NCBI GenBank assembly: GCA_024275615.1
Contig: JAJRYU010000665.1
Location: forward strand, 1 to 6,685
DNA from: Planctomycetota bacterium
GTDB lineage: Bacteria > Planctomycetota > GCA-002687715 > DRQF01
Direction of reading: 5' to 3'
DNA: 6,685 bases
The notes under the pieces were generated by a model. That model searched no databases and was not told the DNA's origin. It saw nothing but the letters and a program-made list of their open reading frames with translations. The stretch's first letter is position 1. Each line of letters opens with the position of its first letter. Shown here piece by piece: positions 6,200 to 6,685 of the stretch. The position numbers and the translations under genes were made by a program.

Positions 6200-6685
6200 G
6201 TGACAGCCATCAGACCTTGCACTTTGTTTACCGGCCAATGGGCTGACTTACCGTTAGAAACTCTCGCCGCAAAGGCCAAAGAATTTGGCTACGATGGCTT
6301 GGAGTTGGCCTGCTGGGGCGACCACTTCGACATTGAGCGGGCGTTGAGTGAATCCAGCTATGTTGAGTCCCAGTGGGACATTCTCGAACGTCACGGCCTT
6401 CGTTGCTACGCGATTAGCAATCATCTTGTCGGTCAGGCGGTTTGCGACCGTATTGATGCTAGGCACAAAGAAATCCTCCCGCAGAGAATCTGGGGTGACG
6501 GGAATCCCATCGAGATCAACAAGAGGGCCGCCCTCGACATGGCCAATGCAGCCAGGGCGGCACGACTTTTCTTTGATGCTGCTCCTCATGACCACCTAGG
6601 GCGCCGCGTCGTGAATGGGTTCACCGGATCCAGTATTTGGCCTGTTCTCTATTCCTTTCCGCCCAACCTACCTGGACAGATTGAA
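6200..6685 (+). CDS. Sugar phosphate isomerase/epimerase-like TIM-barrel protein (N-terminal part, cut by the window edge)
   Basis: A GTG start at 6200 opens a frame of 162 codons that continues past the right edge. The family (xylose isomerase-like TIM barrel, also called AP endonuclease 2 fold) is usually about 300-350 residues, so about half is present. Recognisable segments are FTGQWADLPLETLAAKAKE at 10-28, GYDGLELACWGDHFD at 30-44, YAISNHLVGQAVCD at 70-83, RHKEILP at 88-94, WGDGNP at 98-103 and VVNGFTGSSIW at 137-147, followed by YSFPP at 151-155. The metal ligands of this fold lie mostly in the missing half. Between AARAARL and VVNGF (about 124-136) the protein seems longer than relatives I recall. 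GGGAGG six bases upstream supports the start. It follows the oxidoreductase with a short gap, as YcjR-type epimerases accompany YcjS-type dehydrogenases; action on 3-keto sugars is an inference. Confidence 0.88.
   Translation, partial: MTAIRPCTLFTGQWADLPLETLAAKAKEFGYDGLELACWGDHFDIERALSESSYVESQWDILERHGLRCYAISNHLVGQAVCDRIDARHKEILPQRIWGDGNPIEINKRAALDMANAARAARLFFDAAPHDHLGRRVVNGFTGSSIWPVLYSFPPNLPGQIE

Overview
The window looks like a piece of a bacterial chromosome of moderately high GC content. It most resembles Planctomycetota or a similar lineage rich in secreted proteins. This rests on gene content: a CHRD plus lamin-tail secreted protein, a CRTAC1-type FG-GAP/ASPIC protein, and a Gfo/Idh/MocA oxidoreductase followed by a sugar isomerase/epimerase-like gene. 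No marker gene proves the phylum, so this is an inference. I see no tRNA, rRNA, CRISPR array, insertion sequence or phage gene.

Layout. On the minus strand, 676 down to 1, is the N-terminal part (225 codons, running off the left edge) of a thiamine-diphosphate enzyme of the acetolactate synthase type. A divergent intergenic region (677-833) follows and contains a 27-bp AT-rich inverted repeat at 749-775. On the plus strand come a small JAMM/MPN+ metallopeptidase with a complete zinc-site motif (834-1322), then a secreted protein with CHRD, lamin-tail and unidentified C-terminal regions (1424-2854), which ends in a clear Rho-independent terminator (2882-2912). Next is a secreted seven-bladed FG-GAP propeller with an ASPIC/UnbV segment and a PKD-like domain (2984-4903). 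Last are a Gfo/Idh/MocA dehydrogenase (5014-6162) and, 37 bases later, the first half of a sugar phosphate isomerase/epimerase-like TIM-barrel protein (6200 to the right edge).

How the genes may work together. The last two genes form a likely operon and recall the oxidoreductase/isomerase pairs, such as YcjS-YcjR of E. coli and ThuB-type enzymes, that handle sugars through 3-keto intermediates. The two secreted proteins are adjacent but separated by a terminator, so they are probably independent transcription units. The JAMM protease and the acetolactate-synthase-like gene diverge from a shared regulatory region, but no biochemical link between them is evident. I do not see a convincing previously undescribed system. 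The most unusual items are the secreted CHRD-LTD protein with an unassigned C-terminal domain, the orphan JAMM protease, the divergent-region palindrome, and the basic insertion in the propeller protein.
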